Assembly: GCA_963727245.1 (NCBI GenBank)
Contig: CAVSFO010000005.1
Coordinates: 1-64,000 of the forward strand
Direction: 5' to 3'
Source: JBKQVT01 sp963727245
Lineage (GTDB): Bacteria > Planctomycetota > Planctomycetia > Pirellulales > Thermoguttaceae
Length of the DNA stretch: 64,000 nt
The translations under genes were made by a program, and so were the position numbers. A model generated the notes under the pieces. It worked only from the letters and a program-made list of their open reading frames with translations, was not told the DNA's origin and ran no database searches. Numbering within the stretch: position 1 is the stretch's first letter; each line of letters begins with the position of its first letter. Below, in pieces: positions 19,635 through 28,281 of the stretch.

Positions 19635-20195
19635 CTACGACTGCCGGCCGCCCAGCAGCGAGGCCAGGCCCCACCAGACCAGCGTGAGCCCCGCGGGAAA
19701 CGCCCGCATCCCTTGCACCAACACTCTTTGCATGCCGATGGCGGCCAGCAGGATGAGTCCGGCCGACCAGAGATCGATCAGCCCGCCGCTCCGGTCGTAC
19801 ACCGCCCGATTGGCGCGGCCCAGGGTTTCCTGCAACTGCCGGGTGACGAGCGGCTGGGGCGGTCGTTTCAGCTCGGCCTCCAGGTTCATCAGGCGCACGA
19901 CGGCGGCGAAGAGCAATTCGGGCCGCACTTCGTCTTCCCGGTAGACGATGAGCACGCTGCCGGTGGCGGGGTTCAGCTTGACGGACTGGACGCCCGGCAT
20001 GGCCGGCAGTTTTTTCCGCACCGTGGCGGCGCCCTCGGCGTTTTCCGCCAGGGAAGGCACGCGAAACCGCACCCGTCCCGGCATCCAATGGGCGGTCTGG
20101 ACCGGGCCGGTGCGGAGCATGGGCAGGAGCGTGCGGCGGCGAAACTTATTCTTGCCCAACAGTCCGGCAATCAGGAATCCAGTAAGGATGTGCAT
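19635..20195 (-). CDS. HMA-like domain protein with C-terminal membrane helix
   Basis: 186 aa, first gene of the ATPase cassette. It has a cysteine-free HMA-type domain (TAHWMPGRVRFRVPSLAE, then VQSVKLNPATGSVLIVYRED) at about residues 33-100 and two hydrophobic segments near the C-terminus. The gap to the P-type ATPase gene is 22 bases. The cassette therefore has HMA-like domains in three proteins, none with the CxxC metal site. Function unknown; a docking or regulatory role toward the pump is plausible. Confidence 0.75.
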   Translation of the reverse strand: MHILTGFLIAGLLGKNKFRRRTLLPMLRTGPVQTAHWMPGRVRFRVPSLAENAEGAATVRKKLPAMPGVQSVKLNPATGSVLIVYREDEVRPELLFAAVVRLMNLEAELKRPPQPLVTRQLQETLGRANRAVYDRSGGLIDLWSAGLILLAAIGMQRVLVQGMRAFPAGLTLVWWGLASLLGGRQS

Positions 20196-20242
20196 ACGGT
20201 CTCCGACGGGTCGTGACAGGTTTCAGCGCCGGCGCCTGGCGG

Positions 20243-20309
20243 GGAAGTTCGCGGCCCAAACTTCCTGATTTTGCCGCCCGAATTATACGCGGATTTGCGC
20301 CGGCGTCGA
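20243..20309 (-). promoter_or_regulatory. Putative promoter and operator of the HMA/P-type ATPase cassette
   Basis: Minus strand: a perfect TATAAT lies at 20282-20287 with TCGACG (20304-20309) 16 bases upstream as a weak -35. Just downstream of the expected start, GGAAGTT (20243-20249) and AACTTCC (20259-20265) form an inverted repeat that could be an operator. The first gene starts at 20195. Confidence 0.45.
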
Positions 20310-20505
20310 CCATCCGCACCAGCGGAGCCTGCTCCGCGGTCTTGCGCCAACGGCCACCAGCCGCTTTCCGAAGGCGTGATTTCCTGGCATAATTCGAGAC
20401 TTGCCGTTTGCCGGCACGGCCATAATACCATACCAAGTGATAAAATGGGATGGCCCGGCGGGAACAGGCCGCCTGGGATCGCGTTACCACCAGTGGGGGA
20501 TGTAG

Positions 20506-21159
20506 ATGGAGAGCGTCACGGTAGAGAACTATCTGAAGGCGATCTACCAACTGTCCGACGCCTCGGGCGGCGCCCCCACCGGCGAGCTGGCGCGGCGGCT
20601 GAAGATCACGCCCGGCAGCGTGACGTTGATGCTGCAGCGGCTCGACGAAGCGGGGCTGGTGAAGTATGCGGCGCATCAGGGCGTTCGCCTCACTAAGAAG
20701 GGCCAGCGGGTGGCGATTCGCGTCGTGCGCAATCACCGCCTGCTGGAGCTTTACCTCACCAATACCCTAGGGCTCCCTTGGGACGAGGTGCATGAGGAGG
20801 CCGAAAACCTGGAGCACGCCGTTTCCGACCGCTTGGTGGCCCGCATCGACGAATACCTGGGGCATCCCGACCGCGACCCCCACGGCGACCCGATTCCCGA
20901 TAGCGACGGCAAGATGCGGACCAGGGAAGGGACTCCGTTGGCGGAGTGCGCCGCGCAGACGCCGTTTGTGCTGTTGCGGGTGCCGGATCGGTCGCCCGAT
21001 TTTCTTCGCTATCTTCGCGACGGCGGTTTGGTCGTGGCCGCCAAGGGGACGGTGCTGGAGAACCAGCCCTCGGCAGGCATCGTGACGGTTGAGGTCGGGG
21101 GCCGTCCCATCAGCTTGAGCCGGGAAATGGCCGCCAGCATCCTGGTGCGGCCGTTGTAG
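20506..21159 (+). CDS. DtxR/MntR-family metal-dependent repressor
   Basis: 217 aa. N-terminal winged helix-turn-helix (VENYLKAIYQL, then ARRLKITPGSVTLMLQRL), then the metal-binding and dimerisation domain with HRLLELYL, EEAENLEHAVSDRL and the family signature HPDRDPHGDPIP (about residues 117-130). The C-terminal domain is the SH3/FeoA-like fold (LENQPSAGIVTVEVGG). Such proteins bind DNA when loaded with Fe2+ or Mn2+. The gene lies between the divergent ATPase cassette and mntH, and operator-like repeats sit in front of mntH, so it probably controls manganese or iron uptake and export here. Confidence 0.93.
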   Translation: MESVTVENYLKAIYQLSDASGGAPTGELARRLKITPGSVTLMLQRLDEAGLVKYAAHQGVRLTKKGQRVAIRVVRNHRLLELYLTNTLGLPWDEVHEEAENLEHAVSDRLVARIDEYLGHPDRDPHGDPIPDSDGKMRTREGTPLAECAAQTPFVLLRVPDRSPDFLRYLRDGGLVVAAKGTVLENQPSAGIVTVEVGGRPISLSREMAASILVRPL

Positions 21160-21200
21160 CCATCTTCTTCTGTATTCTGCCAACTCCCCATTTGAGGGGC

Positions 21201-21228
21201 TTGCCACTTTTGGCTTATGTCCTATACT
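21201..21228 (+). promoter_or_regulatory. Promoter of the Nramp transporter gene
   Basis: TTGCCA (21201-21206), 16 bases, TATACT (21223-21228). Expected start of transcription is near 21234, upstream of the proposed GTG start at 21307. Confidence 0.6.
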
Positions 21229-21274
21229 TGCGGGTGGCTTTATGCAGCCAAATATCTCAATTTGGCTAGCCAAA
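21208..21274. promoter_or_regulatory. Putative DtxR/MntR operator cluster (TTTGGCT repeats)
   Basis: Three elements share the half-site (T)TTGGCT / AGCCAA(A): a single TTTTGGCT at 21208-21215 between -35 and -10; TGGCT (21235-21239) with AGCCA (21246-21250); and the perfect 14-bp palindrome TTTGGCTAGCCAAA at 21261-21274. They overlap the promoter and the first transcribed bases of mntH and directly follow the DtxR-family gene. Confidence 0.65.
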
Positions 21275-21306
21275 ATTTAGCTTCAGGTGGCCAGGCGGGG
21301 TTGATC

Positions 21307-22794
21307 GTGAGCAGGTCCAGGGGCGGCAAAAAGGCGCGGCCGGCGAAAGCGCTTCCGCAAGACGATGCCTTTTCGTCGGCCGAGGCCGCCGATACCGACG
21401 GCGGCGGCGTCGCCGTGGCGTCGCCGGCCGGCAACGTCTCGCTGGAAGGAGTGCACGGCAGCGTGGCCCTGCCCGGCCATCAGGCCGGCTTCTGGCGGCA
21501 GTGGTGGGCCTTCTCGGGACCGGCGATCCTCGTCAGCGTCGGCTATATGGACCCGGGCAACTGGGGGACCGACCTGCAAGGCGGCGCCCTCTACAAGTAC
21601 GGGCTGTTGTGGGTCGTCGGCATGGCCAGCCTGATGGCCATCTTCATGCAGGTGATTGCCGCCCGCCTGGGCGTGGCCACCGGCAAGGACCTTGCCCAGT
21701 GCTGCCGCGACTGGTTTCCGCGCTGGACCCGCTGGCCCAACTGGCTGATGGGCGAGGTCGCCATCGGCGCCTGCGACCTGGCCGAGGTGCTGGGCAGCGC
21801 AGTGGCGCTGAACCTGATGTTCCACATCCCCATGCTGTGGGCAGTCATTATCACGGGGTTGGACGTGTTGTTGCTCTTGGGCTTGCAGCGGTTCGGCATG
21901 CGCATGATCGAAGCCGTGGTGCTGCTGTTGGTAGCTACCATCTCGGTGTGTTACTTCATCGAAATTTTCATCCTTCCGCAAACGCAACCGAACTTTTCCG
22001 AAATGGGGCTGGCGCTGGTGAGTCCGGATTTTCGCCATGCGGACATGATGTACAAGGTGGTGGCCATCGGCATCATCGGGGCCACCGTCATGCCCCATAA
22101 CCTCTACTTGCACTCGGCCCTGGTCCAGACCCGCAGGCTCGGGACCGACGACCGGTCCATTCGCCGCGCCATCCGCTTCAACACGATCGACTCGGTGGTG
22201 GCCTTGACGGCCGCCTTCTTCGTCAACGCCGCCATCCTGGTGCTGGCCGCGATCGTGTTTTTCGGCAAGCAGAGCGCCACGCTGTCGGGTGGCGAGGTGG
22301 TGGCGTTCAACGCCGATAGCGATTGGATTCGCATCGCTTACCTGACGTTGGCGCCGCTGTTGGGGACGGTGGTTGCCAGCACGCTGTTCGCCGTGGCCCT
22401 CTTTGCCAGCGGCCAGAGCAGCACCATCACCGGCACGCTCGCCGGGCAGGTGGTGATGGAGGGATTCATGCGCTGGCGGCTTTCCCCCTGGATGCGGCGG
22501 CTCATCACCCGCACCCTGGCGATTTTGCCGGCGGTCTTCGTGATCGGCGTGCGCGGCAACAGCAGCGTGACCGACCTGTTGACGCTCAGCCAGGTGGTGT
22601 TGGCCCTGCAACTGCCCTTCGCCATGTTCCCGCTCTTGCTTTTCGCCTCTTCCCGCAAGAGAATGGGCAAGTGGAAACTCGGTTGGTTCTTGCTGATCGC
22701 CGGCTGGGGCAGCGCCCTGTTGATTACCGCAATGGACATCTACGGTTTGCCGGCCTCGCTGCGAGACGCCTGGAAGGTCATCCTCGGGGGATGA
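21307..22794 (+). CDS. mntH: Nramp-family divalent metal transporter
   Basis: Proton-coupled importer of Mn2+ or Fe2+ in the inner membrane, 495 aa from the proposed start. The TM1 metal site reads GYMDPGNWGTDLQGG and the TM6 site MPHNLYLHSALVQTR; about eleven hydrophobic helices follow the family pattern. An earlier in-frame ATG at 21217 would place the start inside the -10 box and operators, so the GTG at 21307, after GGCGGGG, is preferred. The residues after it (about 60) are a variable, charged cytoplasmic tail. It lies downstream of the DtxR/MntR-type gene and is followed by a UspA gene 28 bases later, probably in one transcript. Confidence 0.93.
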   Translation: MSRSRGGKKARPAKALPQDDAFSSAEAADTDGGGVAVASPAGNVSLEGVHGSVALPGHQAGFWRQWWAFSGPAILVSVGYMDPGNWGTDLQGGALYKYGLLWVVGMASLMAIFMQVIAARLGVATGKDLAQCCRDWFPRWTRWPNWLMGEVAIGACDLAEVLGSAVALNLMFHIPMLWAVIITGLDVLLLLGLQRFGMRMIEAVVLLLVATISVCYFIEIFILPQTQPNFSEMGLALVSPDFRHADMMYKVVAIGIIGATVMPHNLYLHSALVQTRRLGTDDRSIRRAIRFNTIDSVVALTAAFFVNAAILVLAAIVFFGKQSATLSGGEVVAFNADSDWIRIAYLTLAPLLGTVVASTLFAVALFASGQSSTITGTLAGQVVMEGFMRWRLSPWMRRLITRTLAILPAVFVIGVRGNSSVTDLLTLSQVVLALQLPFAMFPLLLFASSRKRMGKWKLGWFLLIAGWGSALLITAMDIYGLPASLRDAWKVILGG

Positions 22795-22822
22795 CGACGC
22801 TGGTTGCAGGAAAGGAACGCCC

Positions 22823-23242
22823 ATGTACAAAAAAATCCTCGTGACGTTGGACGCCACGGCGACCGACCGGGCGATTATCGAGCACGTCAAGAAGCTGGCG
22901 AAGTTCATGGACAGTCGGGTCGTGCTCCTCCACGTGGCCACCAGTGCCGTGGCCCAATGGCAGGGCCCGAACGCGGCCGGCGAGGCGGTCGAGGAGGGAC
23001 AGGCTTACTTGAACGGCGTGAAGGCCGAATTTGAAGCCCTGGGCATCTCGGCCGACGCGGAACTTGCCTACGGCGCGCCGCCGGCCAAGCAGATCGTCAA
23101 GTGGGTCCAGGAGAACGGCTGCGACCTGGTGGCCATGAGCACGCACGGCCACCGTTTGCTGGGCGACCTGTTTCTCGGCGCCACCGCCTGTGAAGTGCGG
23201 CACTGTCTCAGCGTGCCGGTGCTGCTGCTGAAGGCCACGTGA
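22823..23242 (+). CDS. Universal stress protein, UspA family
   Basis: 139 aa with the Usp fold: start YKKILVTLDATATDRAIIEH, central VVLLHVA, and the nucleotide-loop region LVAMSTHGHRLLGDLFLGAT (close to the ATP-binding GxxG pattern), ending VPVLLLK. Cytosolic stress-linked protein, possibly ATP-binding. Placed 28 bases after mntH, so probably co-expressed with metal uptake. A long hairpin (IR6) starts 31 bases after its stop. Confidence 0.9.
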   Translation: MYKKILVTLDATATDRAIIEHVKKLAKFMDSRVVLLHVATSAVAQWQGPNAAGEAVEEGQAYLNGVKAEFEALGISADAELAYGAPPAKQIVKWVQENGCDLVAMSTHGHRLLGDLFLGATACEVRHCLSVPVLLLKAT

Positions 23243-23272
23243 GACGCGACGGCTCACGCCCGTGCCGACACC

Positions 23273-23343
23273 AGCCCGAAGCGCAAGCGAGGGGGGCTGC
23301 ACAACGGCCCGCCGTCGCCCCTCCCTCGCTTGCGCTTCGGGCT
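23273..23343. repeat. Inverted repeat IR6 (AGCCCGAAGCGCAAGCGAGG family)
   Basis: Arms about 23273-23293 and 23323-23343 pair over some 20 bases. It lies between the convergent UspA and CzcA-type genes. IR7 (33140-33219) belongs to the same family. Confidence 0.9.
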
Positions 23344-23350
23344 AGTTTCC

Positions 23351-23383
23351 TGGTGGGGCTCGCTGCGCTCGACCCACCCTACA
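23351..23383. repeat. Single half-unit of the IR2 repeat family
   Basis: Contains GGTGGGGCTCGCTGCGCTCG and the rest of the right arm of IR2 (8405-8436) without a partner arm. It follows IR6 by eight bases. Confidence 0.85.
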
Positions 23384-23430
23384 GGCTTCGGGGCTGCACC
23401 AGAACAGGAAGTTATTCTCGGCCCGCCGGC

Positions 23431-26400
23431 TCACACGAGGGAAATTCGCTGCGTCTTCTCGTCATAGGCGAACAGTCCTCCAAAGCGCGCCCAACGGATG
23501 AAGGTGCTGAAGACCCGCTCGTAATTCTCGTAGGGCATGGACATGACGATCATTTCCAGCACGAAATCCGAGTCCACCGCACGGCCAGGCTGCCGCTCGA
23601 GGAGATCGTAGACTTCGCGGAAGAGCCGCAGCGTCAGCAGCCGCTCGCGCCACAAGGTCTTGCGCTCCTCCGCCGTCGCCTCGACAAGGCGTTTTCCTTC
23701 CGGCGTCAGGACAACCATGTTCAAGGGAGTTTCGGCGACATTGAGCAACTCCGCCGCCTTGACGATGTAGACGACGCGGGCGAACTCCCGGTTCGTCTCG
23801 TGCGCGATGCGGACGATATCCTCCTGGTCGCCGCGCTGGTGGAGAAACTCCAGCAGTCCGATGACTTCAATGGCGGATACGTCGGGCAAGGGCTCGGTGG
23901 GTCCGGGCGGGACACCGGGCGCGGGCCGCGATTCGGGCAGCGGCGGCACGAAGATGCGATAGAATACCGGGGTGATAAACAAGGTAAACAGCGCGGAGCC
24001 GCTTAGCCCGCAGGTGATGACGGTGGCCAAGGGGCGTTGCACGTCGGAGCCCAGGCTCGTCGCCAAGGCCGCCGGCAACAGTCCCAGGATGGGCACCAGC
24101 GAGGTCATCAGGCCCGACCGCAGGCGGTCGGTGCGGCCGTGAACGATGGCGTCGTCCACCGATGCGCCTTCCAGGCGATACCTGCTGACGCCCTTGAACA
24201 TCAGAATGCCGTCCATGATGGCGATGCCGAAGAGCGTGGCGAAGCCGACGCCCGTCGAGACATTGAGGTTCATGTGGCGGAGGTAGAGGGCCACCGCGCC
24301 GGCGGCGAAGGCGAAGGGGATCGGCAACAGCAGGATGAAGGCCGCGCGGAACGACCGATAGGCCACGACGAGGACGATAAAGATGACCATGATGGTCGTG
24401 GGGATCAGGACCATGAAGTGCTCGAAGGCGCGCTGGAGGTTCTCGAACATCCCCAGCCACTCGACGCGATAGCCGGCGGGAAGCGTGACCTCGCGGTCGA
24501 AGCTCTCCTGCGCTTCCCGGACAAAGCCGCCCTGGTCGCGCCCGACAATGTCGCAGCGGACCGTCATGCAGCGATGGCCGTCGCCGCGGGCGATGAGGGT
24601 TTGGCCGTCCCGATAGTCGACGGTGGCCACTTGGGCCAACGGAATGGGAACGCCGTCGCTGGTGTACACGGGCAATCGCCTGATGGCGTCCAGCGATGCC
24701 CGCGACGGTTTGTCGAGGCGGGCCACAATGTCGAACCGTCTTTCCCCTTCGTAAAGCGTGCTGACCGGCTCGCCGCCGATGGCCATGTTGACCAATTTCA
24801 TCACGTCGTCGATGCGGACATTGTAGCTGCGCAAAAGCGCCTGGTCGGGTTGGATCACCAGTTGCGGTTGCGGCCCTTCCTGCTCGATGCTCACGTCGGT
24901 GGCGCCGGGAATTCCCCTGAGCAGCTCGACCGTCTTGCGGGCCAGGCCGAGCAAGACCTTGGAATCGGGGCCGCTGAATTCGACGGCCAGGTTCGCCGAG
25001 GTGCCGTTGGTATCCTCGGTGACGCTGTCGATGATCGGTTGGGTGAAGTTGAAGCGGGTGGTGGGAAAGTTCTCGCGATAACGCGCACCCAGGGCGGTGA
25101 TCAACTGCTGTTTCGTGCGAAACTGCGTCCACAATTCGCGCGGCTCGGGGCCGATCATCATCTCCAGCCGGCTGGGCGGAAAGGGGTCGGTGCCGTCGTC
25201 GTTGCGGCCCGCCTGCACGATGGCAAAGTCGATATCGGGGAAGTCCAGGGCGATTTCCCGCAGCCGCCGACCGTATTGGCTGGTCTGTTCCAGCGATGTC
25301 CCCTCGGGAAAATTGGCGCGCACCCAGAGCACCCCTTCGTCCAGGTAGGGCAAGAACTCGGTCCCCAGCCGGGGCACCAGCACGGCAAGCACCAGGCCCA
25401 GCGCGGCGATGGACACGGCGGCGACCAGCCACCGCATCCTGAGCAGGCCGCGGATGATCCCCGCGTAAACGGGGGTGAACCAGCGCAACAGCGGATTCTC
25501 CCATTCCTGGTAGCCATGGCGGAAGAAGAACGACGCCAGCACCGGCACCAGGATCAGCGCATAGATCAAGCCCCCCAGCAAGGCATACAAGATGGTCAGG
25601 GCCATGGGGCGAAAGAGCAGTCCCTCGATTCGGGTCAGGGTCAAGAGCGGCAGGAACGCCACCATGATGAGCGAGACGGACACGAAGACCGGCCGCTGCA
25701 TGTCCAGGGCGGCGCCCTGGATGATGGCCAGCGTGCCGCGGGCGTCGCGCCGGCCGGACTCGCCCAGCCGGCGGGCCAGGTTCTCGGCCATGATGACCGC
25801 CCCGTCCACGATGATCCCGAAATCAATGGCCCCGATGGACAGCAGGCCGATGGGAATGTTCGTCAGGTACAGCAGCACCAGGGCGAACACCAACGCGAAC
25901 GGGATCGTCATCGCCACCAGCAGGGCCATCGACGGCCGGCCCAGGAAGAAAACGAGCACCAGCACCACCAGCGTAATCCCCAGGGAAACGCTGTGCGTGA
26001 CCGTGTGCAGCGTCGTCTCGATGAGTTGGGTCCGGTCGTAGTACGAGACGATCTTCACCCCCGGCGGCATCTCGGTCGCGTTCAGCACCTTCACGGCGTC
26101 CTGGACGCGGCCCAACACCTGCGAAGGGTTCTCCCCCTTGCGCATCGTCACGATGCCTTCCACCGAAGGCTCCTGGAGGTCCTTGCTGAAGATGCCGTTG
26201 GGCACTCTGTGGTCGATCGCGACGGTGGCGATGTCCTTGAGGTAGACGGGCGTGCCGCCGCTGGATTTCACGAAGATGTCGCGGATTTGATCGATGTTCT
26301 CGATCTGGCCTTTGCCGCGCACCACCATCGACATGCTGCCGCGAGAGACCACGCTGCCGCCGCCGGCGGCGTTGTTCTTCGTGATCGCGTCCTCGACGTC

Positions 26401-27000
26401 GCCCAGCGCCAGGCCGTAGCGATTCAGTTGCGCCTGGTTGAAGATGACGGCGAATTGTTTCTGAAGGCCGCCGAAATTCGCCACCTCGGCCACGCCCTTC
26501 ACGCGCATGAGCCGGCGTTTCACGACCCAATCGTTGAGCGTCCGCAATTCGGTCAGGTCGTGGGTGGCGTCGGAAACCAGCTCGTAGCGGTAGATCTCTC
26601 CATAGGCGGTCGCCAAGGGGCCAAGTTGCGGCTGCACGCCGTCGGGCAGAACGACGTTGCCGAGTTGTTCTGTCACCCGCTGCCTGGCCCAGTAGGCCTC
26701 GGTGCCCTCCTCGAACTCCAACTGCACCAGGGACAGGCCGAAGATGGTCCGCGAACGCACCGTCTCGACGCGGGGCACGCCCAGCATCGCGGTCTCGACG
26801 GGGATCGTCACCTGGCGCTCGACGTCCTCGGCTGCCCGGCCGGGGTAGGTCGTAATGACCTGGACCATCTGGGCGGAGATGTCCGGGTAGGCGTCGATCG
26901 ACTGCTGTTGGAAGGCCCAGACGCCCCAGCCCACCACTCCCAGCGCCAAGAGCAGCACCACCCAGCGCAGGCGCAGGGCAGTTTCAATGACCAGGTTCAT
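23431..27000 (-). CDS. czcA: CzcA-type RND heavy-metal efflux pump fused to an AAA-associated C-terminal domain
   Basis: Proton-driven inner-membrane pump, 1189 aa, about 140 longer than usual. Residues 1-1030 are a complete RND protein. TM4 reads DFGIIVDGAVIMAEN, with D, D and E spaced as in CzcA (divalent Zn/Co/Cd type) rather than the CusA copper type. After TM12 and a Pro-rich linker, residues about 1042-1189 match the AAA-associated C-terminal domain that normally ends NitT/TauT-type ABC ATPases: IEVIGLLEFLHQRGDQEDI, then VVLTPEGKRLVEA, ERKTLWRERLL, and WARFGGLFAYDEKTQRISL. The whole is one uninterrupted frame. The ATG overlaps the adaptor stop. The added domain would be cytoplasmic and could regulate the pump; that is inferred. 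Confidence 0.93.
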   Translation of the reverse strand: MNLVIETALRLRWVVLLLALGVVGWGVWAFQQQSIDAYPDISAQMVQVITTYPGRAAEDVERQVTIPVETAMLGVPRVETVRSRTIFGLSLVQLEFEEGTEAYWARQRVTEQLGNVVLPDGVQPQLGPLATAYGEIYRYELVSDATHDLTELRTLNDWVVKRRLMRVKGVAEVANFGGLQKQFAVIFNQAQLNRYGLALGDVEDAITKNNAAGGGSVVSRGSMSMVVRGKGQIENIDQIRDIFVKSSGGTPVYLKDIATVAIDHRVPNGIFSKDLQEPSVEGIVTMRKGENPSQVLGRVQDAVKVLNATEMPPGVKIVSYYDRTQLIETTLHTVTHSVSLGITLVVLVLVFFLGRPSMALLVAMTIPFALVFALVLLYLTNIPIGLLSIGAIDFGIIVDGAVIMAENLARRLGESGRRDARGTLAIIQGAALDMQRPVFVSVSLIMVAFLPLLTLTRIEGLLFRPMALTILYALLGGLIYALILVPVLASFFFRHGYQEWENPLLRWFTPVYAGIIRGLLRMRWLVAAVSIAALGLVLAVLVPRLGTEFLPYLDEGVLWVRANFPEGTSLEQTSQYGRRLREIALDFPDIDFAIVQAGRNDDGTDPFPPSRLEMMIGPEPRELWTQFRTKQQLITALGARYRENFPTTRFNFTQPIIDSVTEDTNGTSANLAVEFSGPDSKVLLGLARKTVELLRGIPGATDVSIEQEGPQPQLVIQPDQALLRSYNVRIDDVMKLVNMAIGGEPVSTLYEGERRFDIVARLDKPSRASLDAIRRLPVYTSDGVPIPLAQVATVDYRDGQTLIARGDGHRCMTVRCDIVGRDQGGFVREAQESFDREVTLPAGYRVEWLGMFENLQRAFEHFMVLIPTTIMVIFIVLVVAYRSFRAAFILLLPIPFAFAAGAVALYLRHMNLNVSTGVGFATLFGIAIMDGILMFKGVSRYRLEGASVDDAIVHGRTDRLRSGLMTSLVPILGLLPAALATSLGSDVQRPLATVITCGLSGSALFTLFITPVFYRIFVPPLPESRPAPGVPPGPTEPLPDVSAIEVIGLLEFLHQRGDQEDIVRIAHETNREFARVVYIVKAAELLNVAETPLNMVVLTPEGKRLVEATAEERKTLWRERLLTLRLFREVYDLLERQPGRAVDSDFVLEMIVMSMPYENYERVFSTFIRWARFGGLFAYDEKTQRISLV

Positions 27001-28265
27001 TGCTGGCTGCCTCCGCTGCCCTTGATCGCCGCCGCGTCTTGGGATGGTGATTCAACCGGTTGCAGGCAGCGCATGACGACGGGCTTCAACAGGATGGCCC
27101 CCTGGCCCAGCACGCGCTGGCCGGCCTTCAACCCGGAGAGCACCTCGACCTCCGCGCCCCGCGACTCGCCGATTTGCACCTCGGTGACCTGCCAGGTTCC
27201 CGGCGCCGTGGCGACCAGGGCGTAGTCTTTTTCATCGACGTGCAACACGCCGTCGGCCGGCATGAGGATCGCCGGCCGCGGGTCCGTTCCCAGCCCGATC
27301 TGCGCGAACATGCCCGGGCGGATCACGCCCTCCGGGTCTTTCACCACGAACTGCACGTTGAGCACGCGCTTGTCCTTGGAGATCACCGGCGAAATGCCGG
27401 ACACCCTGCCGGTAAAGACGCGGTCGGGCAGGGCGTAGAACCGCACTTCGCACGTCATGCCGAGTTTCACGCGGCCCAGGACTCTTTCGGGCACCTCGGC
27501 GACCACGATGTCGCCCTCGGCGGCGATGGAGCGCAGCATCGTCGGTTCCAGGCCGGCCTGCTGAAGCTGGCGCGCCAGCGTGGCTTCCGTTCGCCGCGAC
27601 AACTCCAACGTCGTCTCCTGCTCGTGAATCCCCTTGCGCCCCTCGATCCTGGTCTGGATCAGGGTGGCTTGTTCCGCAACCAGGTCTTTTTGCGTGTCCG
27701 TGCCGGCAGCCACCAGCTTCTCCATGCGGGTGACAACCTTCTGCTGGGCGTCGATGCGGGCCTCGTTCAGGTCGCGAATCAACTTGAGCTCGGCCTCCTG
27801 GAAGCGGATGTCCGTCACCGCTTTCTGCCAGTCGGTGTAGGCGCTCAAGAGATCGGGAGTTGCAAACTGCCAGGCGTCCTGCGACAGTTCCTTGCCGGGG
27901 CGCAGACTGGCCTGAGCGGCCCCGGTCACCGGCAGGATCGCGGTGGTGAGCGAGGCGGTGCTGGCGGTGGCCACGTGAAGCTCGCCGGCCAGCGCCGTGT
28001 CCGGCAGGACCCGGATCGACCTGGGGCCGGCCACCTGCACGGTTTCCTCAGGCCGGGACTCCTGTTTTTCTTCACCCGGCGCGGAAGCATTCCCGTGGGC
28101 CAGCAACAGGTAGGCCAGGATGCCGCCGGCAATCGCCAGCGTCAAAGTCAATTGGATCGCCAGGGAGGTGCGCTCCCGCCAGGCGCGAGGCTGCGTCTTC
28201 GGGGCCGGCGGCGGCGCGTGCTCCGGGGCGGCGTCAGGCTGCTTTTCAGTGGGGTTGTTGGTCAT
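26997..28265 (-). CDS. czcB: RND efflux periplasmic adaptor (CzcB/CusB-like)
   Basis: 422 aa membrane-fusion protein linking pump and outer-membrane channel. It has a cytoplasmic Pro-rich N-terminus, one membrane helix (AIQLTLTLAIAGGILAYLLL, about residues 38-57), a coiled-coil hairpin (about residues 140-230) and the beta-barrel segments GKVKLGMTCEVRFYALPDRV-like and VRPGMFAQIGLG-like typical of the family. The ATG at 28265 is 17 bases after the TolC-type stop; its own stop overlaps the pump start by four bases, so the three genes are translationally coupled. The barrel-sandwich lipoyl-like half is shorter than in CzcB. Confidence 0.9.
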   Translation of the reverse strand: MTNNPTEKQPDAAPEHAPPPAPKTQPRAWRERTSLAIQLTLTLAIAGGILAYLLLAHGNASAPGEEKQESRPEETVQVAGPRSIRVLPDTALAGELHVATASTASLTTAILPVTGAAQASLRPGKELSQDAWQFATPDLLSAYTDWQKAVTDIRFQEAELKLIRDLNEARIDAQQKVVTRMEKLVAAGTDTQKDLVAEQATLIQTRIEGRKGIHEQETTLELSRRTEATLARQLQQAGLEPTMLRSIAAEGDIVVAEVPERVLGRVKLGMTCEVRFYALPDRVFTGRVSGISPVISKDKRVLNVQFVVKDPEGVIRPGMFAQIGLGTDPRPAILMPADGVLHVDEKDYALVATAPGTWQVTEVQIGESRGAEVEVLSGLKAGQRVLGQGAILLKPVVMRCLQPVESPSQDAAAIKGSGGSQQ

Positions 28266-28281
28266 GCGGAGGAACTGCCTG

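Noticed and set aside
21217..21306. N-terminal 30 residues of the Nramp transporter
   Set aside because: This start overlaps the -10 box and operator repeats; the residues do not look like the family.
24037..27225. Long open frame of 1062 codons on the plus strand
   Set aside because: Antisense shadow of the CzcA-type gene caused by high GC; His/Gln/Gly/Arg-rich with no conserved motif. The same applies to 1048-3537, 4315-6534, 33233-35479 and others.
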